NCBI GenBank assembly: GCA_002212725.1
Contig: MTCR01000143.1
Span: 1-64,000 of the forward strand
DNA length: 64,000 nucleotides
Direction: 5' to 3'
Origin: Sphingobacteriales bacterium TSM_CSM
GTDB lineage: Bacteria > Bacteroidota > Bacteroidia > Chitinophagales > UBA2359
Position numbers and translations under genes: made by a program. Below, piece after piece: positions 1 to 10,600 of the stretch. Within the stretch, counting starts at the first letter, position 1, and every line of letters starts with the position of its first letter. The notes below the pieces were generated by a model. That model ran no database searches, was not told the origin of the DNA, and was given only the letters and a program-made list of their open reading frames with translations.

Positions 1-3000
1 TGCAATCGTAAAGGGCGGTTAATTCTTGCGGGTGGTTGAAACCGGTGGGGCAGCAAAGAACAGAGAGGGTAAGGGGATTGGTAGTTGTAGCTGCCGGATA
101 CGGGTATTCTGCCGGATATGCCCGAAGAACAGGGTGATGTGTGCCAACTTCGGCAACATCGGGAGTAAAACAAAATTCGCCCGTTTGTAAATTGTCAGAA
201 TTCATGAATATATGCTGCACAGCGTCAAATCTGTTTATTTGCACCACAATACCCCCGCTCTCAAAAACACCCCAATAGGAAACTTCATAGGGTATGCATA
301 CCTGACTGCCGGCACAAGTAGTTAATTGGTCGGAGATTTGGGGTAATGCCGTAAAAATGGGGTCCTGATTATCCGGCAAACTGCCGCCTCCTACCGGCAG
401 CGGGTCGCATTCTAACCCTTCAAGCGGGTTAAATGAAACAACCTGCCCTGTTTGTGGGTCGGTTATGGTTATGGTAAGATTTTTTATACCGGAAAACTGA
501 AACCCCGGCGTGATTACGTCATTCATTGTGGTGGTGATTGGAATGTCAAGATTGCTAATATATGTAATGCTGACAGTTGCACCCGGTATACAGTATATAT
601 AAATTGTCATCAGGAAGATGTAATTTCCATTTTCGTCAACAGAGCAGTCTGTTATATCATAATTATATGCAAACTCTGTGCAATCATACTCAAAGGAGAA
701 GCTGTTATCTGTACCGCTGTGGCTGTTATTCCACATTCCTGTTTCGGGGTTTCGGTAGGGTAAATCGGCAGCATTGATACAGGGAGGCAAATTAGTGGCA
801 GGCGGGTAATTTTGCATGGCTTCCAATGGGTTTCCTGCCATATCTGCGCCGGTAAAGCGAAGCCTGATAGTCCCCTCGCTTAATAAATCGGGAAGTATAT
901 TGCTAATGGCAAATATCCATTGGGTGTTATTTGTGCTTGTTGTGAGGTTACTTGCGTAGCCATAAGATATAACGTTTCCTAATTCATTTTCAAAACCCGC
1001 AAAATTGAGGGAGTTCATGGGTTCAGAGGCGGTAAGGGTTAAAACCAGTCCGCCGGCTAAATTAGTGCTTTGTTGCGGGCTAAGGGTTTGCAGACAAAGT
1101 TGGGTTTGGCTTTCGTTCCACTCCCAAACCTGGTGGGCTATGGTGTTGCCGGTGGCGGCATCGGTAATTTGTACCGATTGGATATAGGGGAGGTGGTTGT
1201 CGCACAGTTCGCTCTCAGGGCTGGTAGAGAGGCAGGCGGTGCAAAGTGGAGGTATAATACTTGCCCAGCAATTTAAACCAACCGCCTGCCATGCATCGCG
1301 AACAGCAATCAGTTCCGGGCTGCATACACCATCTATGGGCGGAAACAGCATATTGGCAGCAAGCGTGGTGGCTTGGCATAAATTTTCATAGCTGGGAACG
1401 TTGTTTATTAACGCCCTCAAAGTATCCAGACCTGCTATTAATACCATTTCTGCCGAATTTATGCCAAGCGGTTGCACGGTAATGTCATCGGTGCTAAAGT
1501 TTGCCCCTGTTCCACCCTCGCTGATAAGGTGAAACCATTTGACGATGATGCCCGCGTGATTGTAAATGTCGGCATCGTTTGGACTCCAGTGGTTTGCTGC
1601 ATCGTTGTAATAGAGAGCTTGGGATGGAAGGGTATTTTCGGGATGTGCCAAATCGCGCGGTAAGGTACTAACGGGGTTTATTACTACCTGATTGCCTATT
1701 GTCCAGTCAGTAGTGCCGTAAGCATAACGGCGTGCTAATACGCTGAAAATATCGCTTACCCCTTCGTGAATGGCCTTTACTTGTGGTTGGTGGGCATGAA
1801 CAGAGTCGCGATTAATATTGAACACATGTGACAATACAGCGTGTGCATACTCGTGAGAAACTACATCAGGCGAAACAAATGGGTTGAAATTTATATTGTC
1901 ACCATCGCCAAACAAAAAGACATTATAAAATGCAGAATATTGTGCTGATATATTGTTAGGTGCCGGCAGATGTGCCCATATTTCTAAACGCGATTTGTAA
2001 TCCATATTTTTATCTTTAAAATAATCTTTGGATAACTGCATAGCATAGTATAATGAATTAGAGATAGCATTTTTAACTGATACTATACTATCTGTATAAC
2101 AAAAAGTTACTTCCTGAAAATAAGCATCTCCATTAGGCAATACGGCGCTAACATCAAAAATATTAATAGTATCATTAGGTGAATAGGCAATTTCAGTTTG
2201 AGATACTATACGCGGCGATAATCTATAACGCACAGTATCGGCTAAATAGCAACTATCGGCATGAATTGTTTGGCATCCGTTGTAGAGTGTTGGCACTTCT
2301 AATAAGCGGTAATCTTCAAATGTACATACGGAATCAGTAGTACATAAGGAAGTACAATCAATTATATCGCTGTTGTTACCATTACACTTATAACAAACAT
2401 GCATCAAATCTGATGGCACATAACTATGAAATTGCCCGGATATTGCATTAACTATGTAGGTACCTGGTTTATCTCCTAATAAAAAACCGAAGGAATAAAA
2501 AATTTTGTTGTATTGAGGTAGGAGTCCGAAATTAGAAAAACGGAGCATTTGGGGTATTTTTTGTTCATGTAGCGAGTCAACTACACCGCGAAAGCGCAAT
2601 ACCACCCTCGCTGCTTCTACCTTACTTATCATACCTGTTGTGTCTATATTTAGGTTGGGGTAGTAAGTACCTGCAATACTGGTAACTCTATTATTTGAGT
2701 AGTTAAACTGAACTATATAATTTTCTACTTTAATGCCCTTATAGTATTGCTGATAACGTTCCGATTTTTTGCCTTTTGAATTATCTATACTGCCCACTTC
2801 GATAAAGCCTAAACTATCATGTTTACCCATTTCGGGCAAAAATGCATCTTTAATCAAGTCATCGGCATTTTTTGTAGTACAGTTGCCATTATCAACAAGC
2901 CGATACAAAAAGTAGTATGGATTGTTGCCGGTACTAAAATTATTTTCAGCAGGAGCAAAACAAAACTCGGCTAAATTGTCTTTTATTCTGTTAAGTTGGT

Positions 3001-3154
3001 CGCTACTTTGGGGTAGAGTCACTGGTGCCGTCTTTTGCTCAGTTTTCTGTTTGCCCTCTCGTTTTGCAAACCAACTTCCGCAGCCCAACATTGTGCCGGC
3101 GACAATAGCCAATACTAAAAACTGTATACGGGTTGATGTTAATAGTGTTTTCAT
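1..3154 (-). CDS. Thermolysin-like (M4) metallopeptidase, paralogue A, C-terminus beyond window
   Basis: At least 1051 codons are open from ATG at 3154 to the window edge, so this is the N-terminal part of a large secreted peptidase. Seen: a lipobox-like signal (TMLGCGSWFA); an FTP-type propeptide (YQQYYKGIKVEN, IDTTGMISKVEAARVVL); the zinc motif HEYAH (1841-1855, residue 434) followed by the Glu-bearing HEGVSDIFS; an M4 C-terminal half with WFHLISEGGTGA; an Ig-like domain with SEP and ADMAGN motifs; and CCPTGF near the edge, matching paralogue B. The family cleaves peptides at a zinc site. The motif that should carry thermolysin His231 reads IYNHAGI, so activity is uncertain. A T9SS tail is expected outside the window by homology with B. 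DNA at 1-466 differs from 4213-4678 at only about 15-20 positions. Only a possible -7 box (3246-3253, minus) is visible upstream. Confidence 0.85.
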   Translation of the reverse strand, partial: MKTLLTSTRIQFLVLAIVAGTMLGCGSWFAKREGKQKTEQKTAPVTLPQSSDQLNRIKDNLAEFCFAPAENNFSTGNNPYYFLYRLVDNGNCTTKNADDLIKDAFLPEMGKHDSLGFIEVGSIDNSKGKKSERYQQYYKGIKVENYIVQFNYSNNRVTSIAGTYYPNLNIDTTGMISKVEAARVVLRFRGVVDSLHEQKIPQMLRFSNFGLLPQYNKIFYSFGFLLGDKPGTYIVNAISGQFHSYVPSDLMHVCYKCNGNNSDIIDCTSLCTTDSVCTFEDYRLLEVPTLYNGCQTIHADSCYLADTVRYRLSPRIVSQTEIAYSPNDTINIFDVSAVLPNGDAYFQEVTFCYTDSIVSVKNAISNSLYYAMQLSKDYFKDKNMDYKSRLEIWAHLPAPNNISAQYSAFYNVFLFGDGDNINFNPFVSPDVVSHEYAHAVLSHVFNINRDSVHAHQPQVKAIHEGVSDIFSVLARRYAYGTTDWTIGNQVVINPVSTLPRDLAHPENTLPSQALYYNDAANHWSPNDADIYNHAGIIVKWFHLISEGGTGANFSTDDITVQPLGINSAEMVLIAGLDTLRALINNVPSYENLCQATTLAANMLFPPIDGVCSPELIAVRDAWQAVGLNCWASIIPPLCTACLSTSPESELCDNHLPYIQSVQITDAATGNTIAHQVWEWNESQTQLCLQTLSPQQSTNLAGGLVLTLTASEPMNSLNFAGFENELGNVISYGYASNLTTSTNNTQWIFAISNILPDLLSEGTIRLRFTGADMAGNPLEAMQNYPPATNLPPCINAADLPYRNPETGMWNNSHSGTDNSFSFEYDCTEFAYNYDITDCSVDENGNYIFLMTIYIYCIPGATVSITYISNLDIPITTTMNDVITPGFQFSGIKNLTITITDPQTGQVVSFNPLEGLECDPLPVGGGSLPDNQDPIFTALPQISDQLTTCAGSQVCIPYEVSYWGVFESGGIVVQINRFDAVQHIFMNSDNLQTGEFCFTPDVAEVGTHHPVLRAYPAEYPYPAATTTNPLTLSVLCCPTGFNHPQELTALYDC

Positions 3155-3380
3155 TTTAAGTGGTTTGTGTCTTTAAAAATAATGAAAGTTTTTTTTGGAT
3201 AGTAAATGCAATAAAGTTAAGGAAGATATCCTAACTGTAAACAGGCAAATATATATTGAGGGGGTATTGTGTATTTAACATTGCCATAACCAAGTTCATT
3301 TGTTGGCAGAGGAGATGTAATAACCGGCGTAATAATAAGTAATTTTGTTGATGTTGTTTCGGTTTCGGAATGTTGTTTTC

Positions 3381-3427
3381 AAAAAAAACAATATCCGGAA
3401 CTTCTTTGTCAAAAGAAACCCCGGATA
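3381..3427 (-). terminator. Intrinsic terminator after M4 paralogue B
   Basis: An inverted repeat 3392-3398/3421-3427 (TATCCGG/CCGGATA) encloses an inner TTCTTT/AAAGAA stem. On the minus strand it is followed by a T-run (3388-3381), just downstream of the stop of paralogue B at 3455. The rest of the 3155-3454 gap holds no gene. Confidence 0.7.
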
Positions 3428-3454
3428 CTGAATTGAGCAATAATTTGCCTTGCT

Positions 3455-6400
3455 TTAACCTATTTTAATAGCCACTCTCGTAATATACTGCTCGCACACA
3501 TACAGTACATAATAATAAACCCCCTGCGGCAAACCGGAAGGTGGGGAATGGGTCATGTTGTACTGCCCCTCGGCACGGAACTCCTGCTGAATGGGCGAGT
3601 CCACCAAAATGCCCTGACTGCTGAACATGGAAATGCTCACCTGCGCATCGTAGCCCACACGATAGGTAAGGGTAGTGCTGCCGCTAAATACCGTAGGGCT
3701 GACACTAAACTCATTGTCGGACAATACGCCGGCGTTGGGCGGGTAGTAAAGACTCAAATTGGCAGTATAAACCGTTTGGCAACCGGTCAGGTCGTCTGTA
3801 ATGGTAACGGTATAGCTTCCGCTGCAAAGCTGATTGCGCAAGGGGCTGTTGCAAGGCAACATCATTTCGCCGGGCGGCGGAATACAATCGCTCCAATAAT
3901 AGGTATAGCTGCCACTGCCGCCCGAAACGGACAAAGAAATCTGCCCGTTGCATTGGTCGCTGCTACAGGCGGCAATGCTGGGTTGAGAAGTGTGGGTTAC
4001 CTGCAAACCGGCATCATTTAAGTATATGCCGGTAACGGTTATGGCATCGGGTATTTGTATTATTTCATTATTAAATTCCAAGGTTAAATCATACACGCCC
4101 GCGCCCAAACAGGTAAGGGTGTGGTTGCTGTTTCCATTAACGGTAAAGTTTATACTGCAATTGTTGGTAAGGGCGGTAACGGTGGCTTCGGCGGGTTGGT
4201 ACAGGTTGCCGTTGCAATCGTACACGGCGGTTAGCTCTTGCGGGTGGTTGAAACCGGTGGGGCAGCAAAGAACAGAGAGGGTAAGGGGATTGGTAGTTGT
4301 AGCTGCCGGATACGGGTATTCTGCCGGATATGCCCGAAGAACAGGGTGATGTGTGCCAACTTCGGCAACATCGGGAGTAAAACAAAATTCACCCGTTTGT
4401 AAATTGCCAGAATTCATGAATATATGCTGCACAGCGTCAAATCTGTTTATTTGCACCACTATACCCCCACTCTCAAAAACGCCCCAATAGGAAACTTCAT
4501 AGGGTATGCATAGCTGACTGCCGGCACAAGTAGTTAATTGGTCGGAGATTTGGGGTAATGCCGTAAATATGGGATCCTGATTACCCGGCAAACTGCCGCC
4601 GCCTACCGGCAGCGGGTCGCATTCTAACCCTTCAAGCGGGTTAAATGAAACAACCTGCCCTGTTTGTGGGTCGGTTATGGTAACAAAAAGGGTTTGAATG
4701 CCTGATGTAAATTGAGTAGATGGTGTGACTAAATCATTATATGTGCCTGTGAATGTATTGCCAAAACTATTAGTATAAGTGTAGCTAAGAGTTGCTTCCG
4801 ATGTACAGTATATAAAATAGCTTATATAAAAGAGGTAATAACCATTTTCGTCAACAGTGCAATCTGTTATATCATAGTTATATGCAAGTTCTGTGCAAAC
4901 ATACTCAAAGGAGAATCTGTTATCCGTACCGCTGTGGCTGTTAGTCCACATTCCTGTTGCGGGGTTTCGGTAGGGTAAATCGGCAGCATTGATACAGGGA
5001 GGCGAATTAGTGGCAGGCGGGTAATTTTGCATGGCTTCCAATGGGTTGCCTGCCATATCTGCGCCGGTAAAGCGAAGCCTGATAGTCCCCTCGCTTAATA
5101 AATCGGGAAGTATATTGCTAATGGTAAATATCCATTGGGTGTTATTTGTGCTTGTTGTGAGGTTGCTTGCGTAGCCATAAGATATAACGTTTCCTAATTC
5201 ATTTTCAAAACCCGCAAAATTGAGGGAGTTCATGGGTTCAGAGGCGGTAAGGGTTAAAATCAGTCCGCCGGCTAAGTTAGTGCTTTGTTGCGGACTAAGG
5301 TCTTGCAGGCAAAGTTGGGTTTGGCTTTCGTTCCACTCCCAAGCCTGGTGGGCTATGGTGTTGCCGGTGGCGGCATCGGTAATTTGTACCGATTGAAGGT
5401 AGGGCAGGTGGTTGTCGCAGATGTCGGTGTCGGGTTCGGTTGGGGAGCAGGCGGTGCAAAGCGGCGGGGTAATACTTGCCCAACAATCTAATCCCACTGC
5501 CTGCCATGCATCTCGAACGGCTGTTAGTTGCGGGCTGCATACGCCGTCTGTGGGTGGATAGATGGCATTGGCAGCGAGTATAGTAGCCTGACAAAAGTCT
5601 TCGTAAGCAGGTACTGTAATAGTATCTGTAAATAACTTTTGCAAACCTGCTATCAGCACATTTTCTGCGGCATCTATACCAATTGGTTGCACGGCTATAT
5701 TGTCGGTAGCATAGTGTGCGCCTGTTCCGCCGTTGGTTATGAGGTAGAACCATTTTACTATGATGCCGGCATGGTTGTAGATATCTGCATCGTTTGAACT
5801 CCAATGATTAGCTGCGTCATTATAGTATAAAGCTTGGGGTTGTAGCGTATTTTCGGGGTGGGCTAAATCGCGGGGAAAAGTACCGGCAGGGGTTATTGCC
5901 ACTTGGTTGCCTATTGTCCAATCAACCGTACCAAAAGCATGACGACGGGCTAAAACACTGAAAATATCGCTTACTGCTTCGTGAATAGTTTTTACCTGGG
6001 GTTGATTTGTATGGACAGAGTCTCGATTAATGCTAAACACATGCGACAATACCGAGTGCGCATACTCATGGCAAACTACATCGGGCGAAGCAAACGGGTT
6101 GAAATTTAGATTATCTCCATCGCCGAATAAAAATATATCATCTATTGCAGAATACTGTGCTTCATTATTTTCGGGAATGGGCATATGCGCCCAAATTAAA
6201 TGCCGCTTTATGTCATCTATTTGCCGATTGCTGAAATAGTTTTTTGCCAGGTTCATGCCAAAAAACAAGGAAGCTGCAATAGCATTTTTAGTCGTTATAC
6301 TGTCTTTGTTGCAAAATCGCTCCTCTTGTAGCATCACAGAGCCGGCTGCTTCTACGCTTGCATCAAAGATATTGATGGTGTCATTATCCGTGATAACAAA

Positions 6401-7354
6401 TCCATCGGGTGGTACGAAACGAGGTGAAAGACGGTAGTACACAACATCATCTGTAAAACAACTGTCTATACGAATTGACTGACAATTATTGTAGAAAGTA
6501 GGCACTTCAAAAGGTAAGTTGTCTGTAAAATCAGCAGTACCGGATACTACATTACAAACATCAGTGGGGCATATAACTGCTTCGGTATTACCGGCTACAC
6601 ATTTGTGGCAAACGTTAGACCAATCGGGTTTTACATAACTGTGAAATTTCCCTGTAACGGCATTTACTATCCAAGTGCCTTTATCCGTACCCACGTAAAA
6701 CCGAAAAGAATAAAAAATCTTATTGTAACTTGGCAAGACTCCTATGTTCGAAAATCTAAGCATTGAGGGTATGACTCTGCTGTACAGACTGTCTGGAATG
6801 TTGCGCTGTTTCAACACCACCCTTGCCGCCTCTTCCTTACTTATCATGCCCGTGGTATCTATGTCAAGGTTGGGGTAGAAGGTGCCTACTAAGCGCATTA
6901 CTTTACCGTTTCTGAAGTTCAGCATAACTCGTGAATTTTCAACCGGAATGCCTTTGTAGTACTGCTTATATGTGTAATTTTCGTCCCATTGTTTGTTCCA
7001 TACCAGATTGTCTTTCCGTTCAAATGCAAGGCTATCTTCTATTCTAAACGGAAACAATTTATCTTTGCCAAACAAATCTTGCCATTTTGTGGCAATACAC
7101 TTTTGGTCACTTGTATCTAAAACATACAGAAAGTTGTAGGTTACCGTATTGTGGCTTCCTTCCAGCAATTTAGGACATAAGCCGGGGGGTTGATTTTGCA
7201 CAGTAATTGGCACATCAACAATTATCTTTTGCTCCGATTTACCTTTTTCCTCCCCCTGCCGTTTAGCAAACCAACTGCCGCAGCCCAACAGTGCGCCCGC
7301 AACCATACCTAAAACCAACACCTGAAAATATAAGGAATTTAATAACTTGCTCAT
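3455..7354 (-). CDS. Thermolysin-like (M4) metallopeptidase with T9SS tail, paralogue B
   Basis: A complete 1299-residue secreted zinc peptidase homologue. Order of parts: N-terminal hydrophobic segment ending in a lipobox-like ALLGC; FTP propeptide near residues 110-180 (YKQYYKGIPVEN, IDTTGMISKEEAARVVL); HEYAH at residue 429 (6056-6070) with downstream HEAVSDIFS supplying the third zinc ligand; M4 C-terminal half (WFYLITNGGTGA); one Ig-like domain with SEP and ADMAGN motifs; CCPTGF region; SprB-like repeat (SGSYTYYWSDC, GSYTVTITDDLTGC); and a C-terminal T9SS sorting domain (SPTVFSGSTTLTY to RVAIKIG). Full-length M4 enzymes with similar tails are common in Bacteroidota. The usual HxNSG catalytic motif is IYNHAGI, which puts Tyr at the His231 position. 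A clear promoter lies at 7480-7510 and a terminator at 3381-3427, so it is probably monocistronic. Confidence 0.9.
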   Translation of the reverse strand: MSKLLNSLYFQVLVLGMVAGALLGCGSWFAKRQGEEKGKSEQKIIVDVPITVQNQPPGLCPKLLEGSHNTVTYNFLYVLDTSDQKCIATKWQDLFGKDKLFPFRIEDSLAFERKDNLVWNKQWDENYTYKQYYKGIPVENSRVMLNFRNGKVMRLVGTFYPNLDIDTTGMISKEEAARVVLKQRNIPDSLYSRVIPSMLRFSNIGVLPSYNKIFYSFRFYVGTDKGTWIVNAVTGKFHSYVKPDWSNVCHKCVAGNTEAVICPTDVCNVVSGTADFTDNLPFEVPTFYNNCQSIRIDSCFTDDVVYYRLSPRFVPPDGFVITDNDTINIFDASVEAAGSVMLQEERFCNKDSITTKNAIAASLFFGMNLAKNYFSNRQIDDIKRHLIWAHMPIPENNEAQYSAIDDIFLFGDGDNLNFNPFASPDVVCHEYAHSVLSHVFSINRDSVHTNQPQVKTIHEAVSDIFSVLARRHAFGTVDWTIGNQVAITPAGTFPRDLAHPENTLQPQALYYNDAANHWSSNDADIYNHAGIIVKWFYLITNGGTGAHYATDNIAVQPIGIDAAENVLIAGLQKLFTDTITVPAYEDFCQATILAANAIYPPTDGVCSPQLTAVRDAWQAVGLDCWASITPPLCTACSPTEPDTDICDNHLPYLQSVQITDAATGNTIAHQAWEWNESQTQLCLQDLSPQQSTNLAGGLILTLTASEPMNSLNFAGFENELGNVISYGYASNLTTSTNNTQWIFTISNILPDLLSEGTIRLRFTGADMAGNPLEAMQNYPPATNSPPCINAADLPYRNPATGMWTNSHSGTDNRFSFEYVCTELAYNYDITDCTVDENGYYLFYISYFIYCTSEATLSYTYTNSFGNTFTGTYNDLVTPSTQFTSGIQTLFVTITDPQTGQVVSFNPLEGLECDPLPVGGGSLPGNQDPIFTALPQISDQLTTCAGSQLCIPYEVSYWGVFESGGIVVQINRFDAVQHIFMNSGNLQTGEFCFTPDVAEVGTHHPVLRAYPAEYPYPAATTTNPLTLSVLCCPTGFNHPQELTAVYDCNGNLYQPAEATVTALTNNCSINFTVNGNSNHTLTCLGAGVYDLTLEFNNEIIQIPDAITVTGIYLNDAGLQVTHTSQPSIAACSSDQCNGQISLSVSGGSGSYTYYWSDCIPPPGEMMLPCNSPLRNQLCSGSYTVTITDDLTGCQTVYTANLSLYYPPNAGVLSDNEFSVSPTVFSGSTTLTYRVGYDAQVSISMFSSQGILVDSPIQQEFRAEGQYNMTHSPPSGLPQGVYYYVLYVCEQYITRVAIKIG

Positions 7355-7516
7355 AATAAATTGTTTTTGCGTTTAAAAAAATGATGATAACTTATTTTTT
7401 ACCTCCCGAAACACAAAAACGCTACGGCGGATGCCTTACCCGCCGGCAGGCTGGAAATGCAAACAAAGGTTTATGTTTACAAATATACCGGTTTGGTTTT
7501 AATTTTACAAGTTTTT
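7352..7516 (-). repeat. Shared promoter-leader segment, copy 1
   Basis: About 165 bp from the start codon of paralogue B upstream is nearly identical to 13206-13370, which precedes the split paralogue C. It contains the promoter and a roughly 115-nt untranslated leader. Only scattered substitutions and one or two single-base indels separate the copies. Confidence 0.85.
7480..7510 (-). promoter_or_regulatory. Bacteroidota-type promoter for M4 paralogue B
   Basis: On the minus strand, TTG (7510-7508) is followed after 20 nt by TATATTTG (7487-7480). This matches the Bacteroidota -33/-7 consensus TTTG and TAnnTTTG with normal spacing. Transcription would begin near 7473, giving a leader of roughly 115-120 nt before the ATG at 7354. 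Confidence 0.65.
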
Positions 7517-7535
7517 TTGCGCAACAAATTTACCC

Positions 7536-7582
7536 AAAAAAGAAACAGCCGAAGGGGACGTTTCCTCCTTCGGCTGTTTCTT
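7536..7582 (-). terminator. Strong intrinsic terminator after M4 paralogue C
   Basis: A perfect 16-bp inverted repeat (7540-7555 with 7567-7582) encloses an 11-nt loop. On the minus strand it is followed by a T-run (7541-7536 region). It sits 27 nt past the stop of the C-terminal half of paralogue C. Confidence 0.85.
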
Positions 7583-7608
7583 GCAATGTAACGGTTGGTA
7601 TTATTGTT

Positions 7609-10600
7609 TTAATACACCTTTACCGCCACCCGTGTAAGCGGCTCTTCGCAAACATACAGCACATAAAAATAAATACCTTTCGGCAAGCCTGCCGGCGGGG
7701 AATGGGTCATGTTGTACTGCCCTTCGGCACGGAACTCCTGCTGAATGGGCGAGTCCACCAAAATACCTTGGCCATTGAACATAGAAATGCTCACTTGCGC
7801 ATCGTATCCTACCCGATAAGTAAGAGTAGTACTACCGCTAAATACCGTAGGGCTGACACTAAACTCATTGTCGGATAAAACGCCGGCGTTGGCAGGATAG
7901 TAAAGACTCACATTGGCAGTATAAACCGTTTCGCAACCGGTCATGTCGTCGGTAATGGTAACGGTATATGTTCCGGCACAAAGGTTGTTGCGTAAAGGAA
8001 TGTTGCAAGGCATCATTTCTTCGGGATCCGGAAAACAATCGCTCCATTGGTAACTATAATTGCCGCTTCCGCCTGAAACTGATAAAGAAATTTGTCCGTT
8101 GCATTGATCGCTGCTACAGGCGGCAAGACTTGGTTGGGCAGTGTGTGTTATTTCAAGATTGTCATCCACCAAATAGATGCCTGCAACCGTAATGGCATTT
8201 TCAAATTGATAAGTTTGATTGTTGAACGAAAGGGTGAGGTCATAAACTCCTTCGCCAAGATGACTGAGGGTGTGGTTAGTGCTGCCGTTCAGGGTAAAGT
8301 TGAGGTTGCAGCCGCCGGTGAGTGCGGTAACGGTAGCTTCTGCGGGTTGGTAGAGGTTGCCGTTGCAGTCGTAAACGGCTTGCAATTCTTGCGGATAGCC
8401 GAAACCGGTGGGGCAGCAGAGTACGGAGAGGGTGAGGTGATGTACCGATTTATTGCGTTCCGGTTGGTTATCGTAAGCAGTTAAAACAACATCATGTACA
8501 CCTATATCGGATTGTAAAGGGGTAAAACAAAATGTGCCGCTTGCTATGGGTCCATGAGAATAAATATTATGATAATCAAAATGAAGCGTTTCCGATTCAG
8601 CTTTTACCATGATTAGATCATCACTATCTTCAAAAGTATAGGGAATACAAATTTGTTCTGCATCAGAACAATCTTGTATGAATGGAACCGATACCAAGTT
8701 TGGTGCAAGAAAGTTCGTATTCGAAGGTGTATTAGTAGAAACTATAAAATCGCAAGTTACTGATTGTTGCCAGTTAGCACCGCTGTTGTCAGAAATTATA
8801 AATGTAGCTTCATAGCTGTTATCAGGTAAAATGGCATAAAGAACTACTGGATTTGGTGGAAATTGAATTTGTTGGAACGGAATACTATTGTCTTCACCTG
8901 CTAAACCTACAAAGGTTGCTGTCCCTTCATACCCAATGATAATGTTTAATGCCCATTCTCCGTCATCTAACGGGGAACAACTCATTTCTAATAAGGTATA
9001 GTTAAATCCGTTAGAGTCGAAACACCATATTGTGCCGCCGATAGATTGTTGGCAACCATTAGCATCGGTTACAAATATATCATAATACCCGCCGGGTAAT
9101 GGCTCAGTAAACTGTGCCTCAATAAAAGTATTGTTAGTTGTTTGGAGAGGTCCTGCAAGAACACTGTATGTAAATGGAGCAGTACCATTGGTCATTTCCC
9201 ATGTTATAGTTGCTACACCTGTATTTTGATTGCAGTTTTGAGCAATTTCTGAAATGGACATTGATCCAATACATTCTGAAGAGCTGTTTACTGTTATAGT
9301 TTGGAAGTAGGAAACCTCGTATCCCAGCACATTATTCCAAACTGTCAGGGTAATGGTTTTGGTTCCGGGCGAAGTCCACTGCACGGTATATTCTTGGAGG
9401 CTGATGTCTGTTAGGGGTGAAAGGGATGCCCCTTCGCCAAAATTCCACGAGTAGGTCAAGTCGCCGTCTATAGGCTCCGAAGACTGGTTGACAACGGTTA
9501 TGTCCGTATTCGTACAAAGGGCGGCGGAAACGGGGGCACCGCAGGGCATTTGAATCTCAAAACTGACAGTAAAACAATCTGTTACAGATGATCGGAAGCC
9601 TTCCTGATCTTGACAAAGGTTAATATTGAGCGTATGCAGCCGGTCGCTGTCGGGGCTTTCGGGTGGTTGCCAGTTTCCGGTTTCGGTTTTTTGGGGTATG
9701 TCGGCGGCATCGAAACAAACGGTTACGGGGTTGAAAGACGGGTAATCCGTCAAATTTTCAAGGCTGTTTCCGGCAAGGTCCGTACCCGAAAAAACCAAAG
9801 CATACACATCGGGTATAAGGAAAGGCGCATCGGTCAGCAGTTGTACGGAGCAGGTATATTCTGTTTGGTCTGTATCGGCATTGGTTGTTACCGAAAAATA
9901 GTCATCGGCGGCAAGCAGGTTTCCGTTGTAAAACAACCCGTCGAAAGAAAGGGTTTGCAGGGGTTCGGAGGCGGTAACTTGTAGGGTGATGCCATCGGAA
10001 AGGTCGGTAGATTGAGGGGCAGAAAGCATTTCGAGGCAGTATTGCCCGGCGGGTCCGTCATATTGCCAGCTTTGATGTGCAAGGGTTTCGGAGGTAGCGG
10101 GGTTTACAATCTGTACCGATTGAATATAAGGCAGGTGGTTGTCGCAGATGTCGGTGTCGGGCAAATCGGGGGAACAGGCATACAGGTTCATTTTATGAAT
10201 TTCATCGGTTCCTTGCGGTGCGGTAGTTGGCATCCAAGGTGCTGTGGGAGAAAATCGCTGCGGAAGATCGTTATAATTTAGACATGGAGGTGTGCCGGTA
10301 ACCATATTATGCATTGACAACAATTCGTTACCTGCCATATCATGCCCGCTGAAAACAAAGGCTACCACCTCTCCTGCAAGTACTAAAGAAGCATCTATGG
10401 TTATAGTGGCTGTCCAAATGGTGGGATTAGAAGTAGTGACGGCAGATGTAAAGCCTGTACTAATAAGACCTGCGCCGCTTGGTTTAAAGCCCAAAAAGGA
10501 AAAATCGGACAAAGGTTCGCTGCTTGTAACTTCAAGTTGAAATGTTTGCCCTGCGCCAACAATTAAACTTTGCGGTGCGGCGGCAACATCTGTTAAACAT

